Shown here piece after piece: positions 60,995-64,000 of a stretch of 64,000 nucleotides of DNA. How positions within the stretch are numbered: the stretch's first letter is position 1; every line of letters begins with the position of its first letter. The notes under the pieces were generated by a model, which saw only the letters and a list, made by a program, of their open reading frames with translations, had not been told where the DNA came from and did no database searches. A program made the translations under genes and the position numbers. The DNA comes from Nesterenkonia halotolerans (GTDB lineage Bacteria; Actinomycetota; Actinomycetes; Actinomycetales; Micrococcaceae), in NCBI RefSeq assembly GCF_014874065.1, contig NZ_JADBEE010000001.1, positions 992,001 through 1,056,000 of the forward strand. Direction: 5' to 3'.

Positions 60995-61458
60995 GGGTTC
61001 TCACCTGCCTCGGTGGGCGGATGGGGAGCCGTCTCGGTCCTCTCGGAGGTTGCCGAGGGCGGGGCGGCCTCATCGAGCGGGCGGACCACGGGACGCTCGG
61101 TGGGACGCGAAAGGTCTCCGGGCTCCCGGCGCATCGCGTGCAGCAGCCGGTCCTCCATCTCCTGGATCTCAGCCACCAGCTGTTCGCGGGAATCCACGAA
61201 CATTCCATGCACGTAGAGGATGCCGTGCTCGCGCGAGAGGGTGATGGTCAGCGTTCCCGGAGTCAGCGTGATCAGCGAGGAGATCAGCGTCCACTCGCTG
61301 TCGGTCCGGGAGGCCGCCGGCACGGCGACGATGGCTGGACGCATCTTCATCCGACGGCGCGGACGCAGCACATCGGCGGTGACCGAGAGATTGGCCAGCA
61401 GGAACTCCTTGGCGTACCACAGCAGGAATCCGATGATCCGGAAGGGCCAGCTCATCAT
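60991..61458 (-). CDS. mnhE: Na+/H+ antiporter subunit E (MnhE/MrpE)
   Basis: A 155-residue protein. A membrane region at the start (FRIIGFLLWYAKEFLLANLS) leads to the conserved SSLITLTPGTLTITLSREHG and then an extended C-terminus rich in Pro/Arg/Glu (about residues 110-155), longer than in many MrpE proteins. Start at 61458 overlaps the mnhD stop as ATGA. Part of the Mrp antiporter. Confidence 0.93.
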   Translation of the reverse strand: MMSWPFRIIGFLLWYAKEFLLANLSVTADVLRPRRRMKMRPAIVAVPAASRTDSEWTLISSLITLTPGTLTITLSREHGILYVHGMFVDSREQLVAEIQEMEDRLLHAMRREPGDLSRPTERPVVRPLDEAAPPSATSERTETAPHPPTEAGENP

Positions 61459-63059
61459 GCTCCGTTCACCGCCCTCACATAGTCCATCGGGTTGAGCAGG
61501 TTCTCGGCGGCGGTGGCGGACCAGCCCATCAGCAGCTCCGCTCCGAGCCCGAAGAAGAGCGTGATGCAGGCCAGCAGGATCCCCGGCATGATCAGCTTCA
61601 GCGGAACCTTCACCGCCTGCTTGCCCGCGAGCACGGCCGAGGTCGTCGCCGTCGGAGGCCCCACGGTCAGCGTGGGGGTCTCCGCCTGAGCCTCCACGCG
61701 CAGGTAGCGCTTGCCATGCATGCGCTGCTGGTAGGTCAGCGCGCGCTCCTGCAGGTCGTCGGGCTCGGCGCCCATGAACACGCCGGTCCAGATCTTCAGC
61801 ATGGAGAGCAGCGTGAAGATCGAGACCACCACCGCGACCGCAGCCACTGCGTAGTGGGACTCGGCCAGCGTCGCCTGGATGATCGCGAACTTCGCCACGA
61901 AGCCGGAGAAGGGCGGCAGCCCGGCGAGTGAGAGCGCGGCGACCATGAAGGTCACCGCGATCAGCGGCTCACGCTTGAGCATGCCGCCGAGCTTGTCGAT
62001 CTCACCGGTGCCGTAGGTCTCCTCGATGGCGCCGGTGGAGAGGAACAGCGAGGCCTTCACGATCATGTGGTGGAGCAGATAGAAGATCGCCGCGGTGAGT
62101 CCGAGCATCGTGAACAGGCCGACGCCGATGAGGATGTAGCCGATCTGGCTGATCATGTGGAAGACCAGGATCGAGCGGGTGGTCTTCTCCCCCACGGCGC
62201 CGAGCACACCGACGAGCATGGTGACCGAGGTGATCACCAGCGCCACCCAGAGGAATCGCTCGTCGCCGTCGAAGAGCAGCGAGTAGATGCGATAGATCGC
62301 GTAGATCGCGACCTTGGTGTGGATCCCGGAGAAGAGCGCGGTGACCGCCGGAGAGGTCATCGGGTAGGTGCGGGTCAGCCAGCCGTGCACCGGCACCACG
62401 GCGGCCTTGATGGAGATGGCGGTCAGCACCACTCCGCCGGCCAGGGCGACGGCGGGGTCATCCTTGGCCGCACCATGCAGCTCGGCCAGGTTCACGGTGC
62501 CCGCCGTGGCGTAGACCAGCGCAATGCCCACCAGCAGCAGGGTCGAGGCCAACAGGTTCACCGAGACGTAGATCCGCGCTCCATGGGCCCCGAGCTTGGC
62601 GCCCATCATGGCGAGCAGGCCATAGGAGGGCAGCAGCATGACCTCGATGAACACGAAGAGGTTGAAGATGTCTCCGGTCATCAGCGCCCCGGAGACCCCG
62701 GCCATCAGAATCAGCACGAAGGGGTGAAAGAAGCGGGCCCGCGCCTCGTGGGTGGCCATCGCGAAGAGCACGCTGGCGATCGCGAGCACGATCATGACCA
62801 TGAGCACCAGCGCGGAGAGCGAGTCCACCACGAACGGGATGGCAATGCCTTGATCCCACAGTCCCACCTGGTGCGCGAGGATGCTGCCATCGCTGGTCGC
62901 GATCACGAGCACGATGGCGAAGCCGAACATCGCGATCAGCGTGCCGAGGCTGAGCACGTGGCGGATGATCCGCTTCTTGCGCACGGCGACGCCGACCGCA
63001 CCGAGCAGCAGCGGCACGGCCACCAACAGGGGCAGCAGGGCTGGGAGCGTCTGGATCAT
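61455..63059 (-). CDS. mnhD: Na+/H+ antiporter subunit D (MnhD/MrpD)
   Basis: A 534-residue membrane protein with about 14 hydrophobic segments, related to NADH dehydrogenase subunits N and M. Seen: the NuoN-like FLFVIEV-type region NLFVFIEVMLLPSYGLLAMM with a conserved Glu, HGWLTRTYPMTSPAVTALFSG, and the LPPFSGFVAKFAII motif. It is one of the two ion-conducting subunits. Overlaps mnhC and mnhE by 4 bases. Confidence 0.95.
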   Translation of the reverse strand: MIQTLPALLPLLVAVPLLLGAVGVAVRKKRIIRHVLSLGTLIAMFGFAIVLVIATSDGSILAHQVGLWDQGIAIPFVVDSLSALVLMVMIVLAIASVLFAMATHEARARFFHPFVLILMAGVSGALMTGDIFNLFVFIEVMLLPSYGLLAMMGAKLGAHGARIYVSVNLLASTLLLVGIALVYATAGTVNLAELHGAAKDDPAVALAGGVVLTAISIKAAVVPVHGWLTRTYPMTSPAVTALFSGIHTKVAIYAIYRIYSLLFDGDERFLWVALVITSVTMLVGVLGAVGEKTTRSILVFHMISQIGYILIGVGLFTMLGLTAAIFYLLHHMIVKASLFLSTGAIEETYGTGEIDKLGGMLKREPLIAVTFMVAALSLAGLPPFSGFVAKFAIIQATLAESHYAVAAVAVVVSIFTLLSMLKIWTGVFMGAEPDDLQERALTYQQRMHGKRYLRVEAQAETPTLTVGPPTATTSAVLAGKQAVKVPLKLIMPGILLACITLFFGLGAELLMGWSATAAENLLNPMDYVRAVNGA

Positions 63060-63604
63060 CGGGTCTCCCCCTCCCTGGTCTCGGCAGCGGCCTCGGGGGC
63101 CTCTGCGTCTGGTGTTGCCGCACTGGGGGCGGCCGGCTCGGAATTCTCGACCCCGGAGGCCTTCTCCGGCCAGGCATCCCCGGTCTCGTCTTCTCCGTGG
63201 TCCACCACGATGTCACCGGACTCGGTGGTCAGACCGTAGTAGCCGGCGTCGTCGGTATCACCGCGGTCCGCCGCGAGCAGCCTGGCAGGTGAAGCCTCCA
63301 CGTCCTCGGTGTCATCATCGGTGGTGGTGGTGATCGCCAGGGTGACCATGAACATGGAGATCGAGAACGCGATCACGATGGCGGTGAGTACGAAGGCCTG
63401 CGGCAGCGGGTCCGCCTGCTCGCTGGGATCGCCGGAACCGATGTAGGAGACTCCGCGGAAGGCGGTGTTGCCGGAGGCGAAGAGCATCAGGTTCGCGGCA
63501 TGGCTGATCAGCACGAAGCCCAGGACGACCCGGATCATGCCGCGCTGCATGAACAGATACACGGCCGCAGCGGTGAGCAGTCCGACGGCGATGGCGATGC
63601 TCAT
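63056..63604 (-). CDS. mnhC: Na+/H+ antiporter subunit C (MnhC/MrpC)
   Basis: A 182-residue protein with three membrane helices of the NuoK type (QRGMIRVVLGFVLISHAANL and DPLPQAFVLTAIVIAFSISM). It has an unusually long, acidic C-terminal tail of about 65 residues with Asp/Glu/Ala. It overlaps mnhA and mnhD by ATGA. Subunit of the Mrp complex. Confidence 0.94.
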   Translation of the reverse strand: MSIAIAVGLLTAAAVYLFMQRGMIRVVLGFVLISHAANLMLFASGNTAFRGVSYIGSGDPSEQADPLPQAFVLTAIVIAFSISMFMVTLAITTTTDDDTEDVEASPARLLAADRGDTDDAGYYGLTTESGDIVVDHGEDETGDAWPEKASGVENSEPAAPSAATPDAEAPEAAAETREGETR

Positions 63605-64000
63605 CGGTCATTCACCCCTCTCGGCTCGGCGTCTGCATGGATCCCCGGCGCAGCCTCACCAGACTGCACCTCGAAGGGAAGGTCTCCGGGGTCCGCGTGG
63701 TACCCGGCCGGGACCTTCAGCGTGGACAGCTCGGCCTCGCTGGTGCCGTGGGCGCGGCGGTGCGCCTGGAGCAGCTCCGCCGGGTAGCGCTGAGCCTGGC
63801 CAAGCCGGTCCAGGGCGACGAGCACTGCACCGATGACGGCAAGGTAGATGCCGACGTCGAAGATCAGCGCCGTGGTGAAGGAGAAGCCGGAGTCGGAGCC
63901 CCAGGGCAGCGGGAGCCCTTCGGCGATGACCACCGGGCGGAGGAAGGTTCCCTCGAGGTAGCCGGCCAGTCCGATGGCGGCACCGGTCACCACCCCGCCC
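63601..64000 (-). CDS. mnhA: Na+/H+ antiporter subunit A (MnhA, with MnhB-like C-terminus), 3' part only
   Basis: The start of the gene is beyond the window. The 130-residue part seen contains the MnhB-type segment (PWGSDSGFSFTTALIFDVGI) and a charged cytoplasmic tail, consistent with a fused MrpA-MrpB subunit, as in other actinobacteria. MrpA is the largest subunit and contains an ion path. It overlaps mnhC as ATGA, so the visible operon order is A(B)-C-D-E-F-G. Confidence 0.92.
   Translation of the reverse strand, partial: GGVVTGAAIGLAGYLEGTFLRPVVIAEGLPLPWGSDSGFSFTTALIFDVGIYLAVIGAVLVALDRLGQAQRYPAELLQAHRRAHGTSEAELSTLKVPAGYHADPGDLPFEVQSGEAAPGIHADAEPRGVNDR

Overview
The window is a 64 kb chromosomal segment of a high-GC Gram-positive bacterium (Actinobacteria). 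The sequence supports this through strong G/C third-position bias, the dxr–M50 protease–ispG block, rpsB–tsf / pyrH–frr–cdsA with an M23 peptidase beside rpsB, a seven-iron ferredoxin followed by dapC, a DUF4081-type acetyltransferase, and SIP-type and DUF6113 proteins. A Micrococcaceae member (Arthrobacter/Nesterenkonia-like) is my inference. Many exported proteins are very acidic and there is a full Mrp antiporter operon, which would fit a salt- or alkali-tolerant lifestyle.

Layout. 1-664: end of proS. 0.7-8.2 kb: TSUP permease, then a leftward isoprenoid/protease block dxr–M50–ispG–GNAT–lipoprotein. 8.2-15.4 kb: a large LAL-type LuxR regulator, with its own promoter and an inverted-repeat operator candidate, convergent with a GT2 polysaccharide synthase / GH18-CBM operon. 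15.4-22.4 kb: a Gfo/Idh oxidoreductase, then a LytS/LytTR-like two-component system co-transcribed with one SSS symporter and divergent from a DUF485–ActP-type symporter pair; a CRP/GlxR-like site lies in the divergent gap. 22.4-23.6 kb: a DUF559-type gene bracketed by palindromic repeats. 23.7-28.8 kb: rpsB–tsf and pyrH–frr–cdsA–DivIVA-like. 28.8-38.3 kb: M23 peptidase, FUSC protein, two GT4 glycosyltransferases, a BchC-like MDR protein paired with a degenerate 6-PTPS homologue, a tRNA(CAU), a PQQ-type sugar dehydrogenase lipoprotein, a CDP-alcohol phosphatidyltransferase and small membrane proteins. 38.3-41.1 kb: SIP flavoprotein, hsp20 with a HAIR-like operator, purU and tRNA-Asn. 41.2-49.3 kb: LOG protein, GNAT, SDR, and lysine/DAP genes dapE, dapD, dapC with gltA and fdxA. 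49.4-51.8 kb: typA and a DUF6113 protein. 51.8-52.7 kb: an atypical 0.9 kb islet that looks like a complete transcription unit for a tiny secreted peptide. 52.7-58.6 kb: a peptide-type ABC importer. 59.0-64 kb: YihY/BrkB protein and mnhG-F-E-D-C-A (mnhA runs off the edge).

How things connect. dapC, dapD and dapE together cover three consecutive steps of the succinylase DAP route. dxr and ispG are the second and penultimate steps of the MEP pathway. The two SSS symporters, kinase/regulator and CRP-like box suggest regulated uptake of acetate or pyruvate, with gltA nearby. The most unusual items are the dispersed ~70 bp palindrome family at gene ends, the peptide islet at 52 kb, the MDR/degenerate-PTPS/GT group at 31-33 kb and the synthase-plus-hydrolase operon at 11-15 kb. 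No insertion sequence, CRISPR array, rRNA or prophage was seen.
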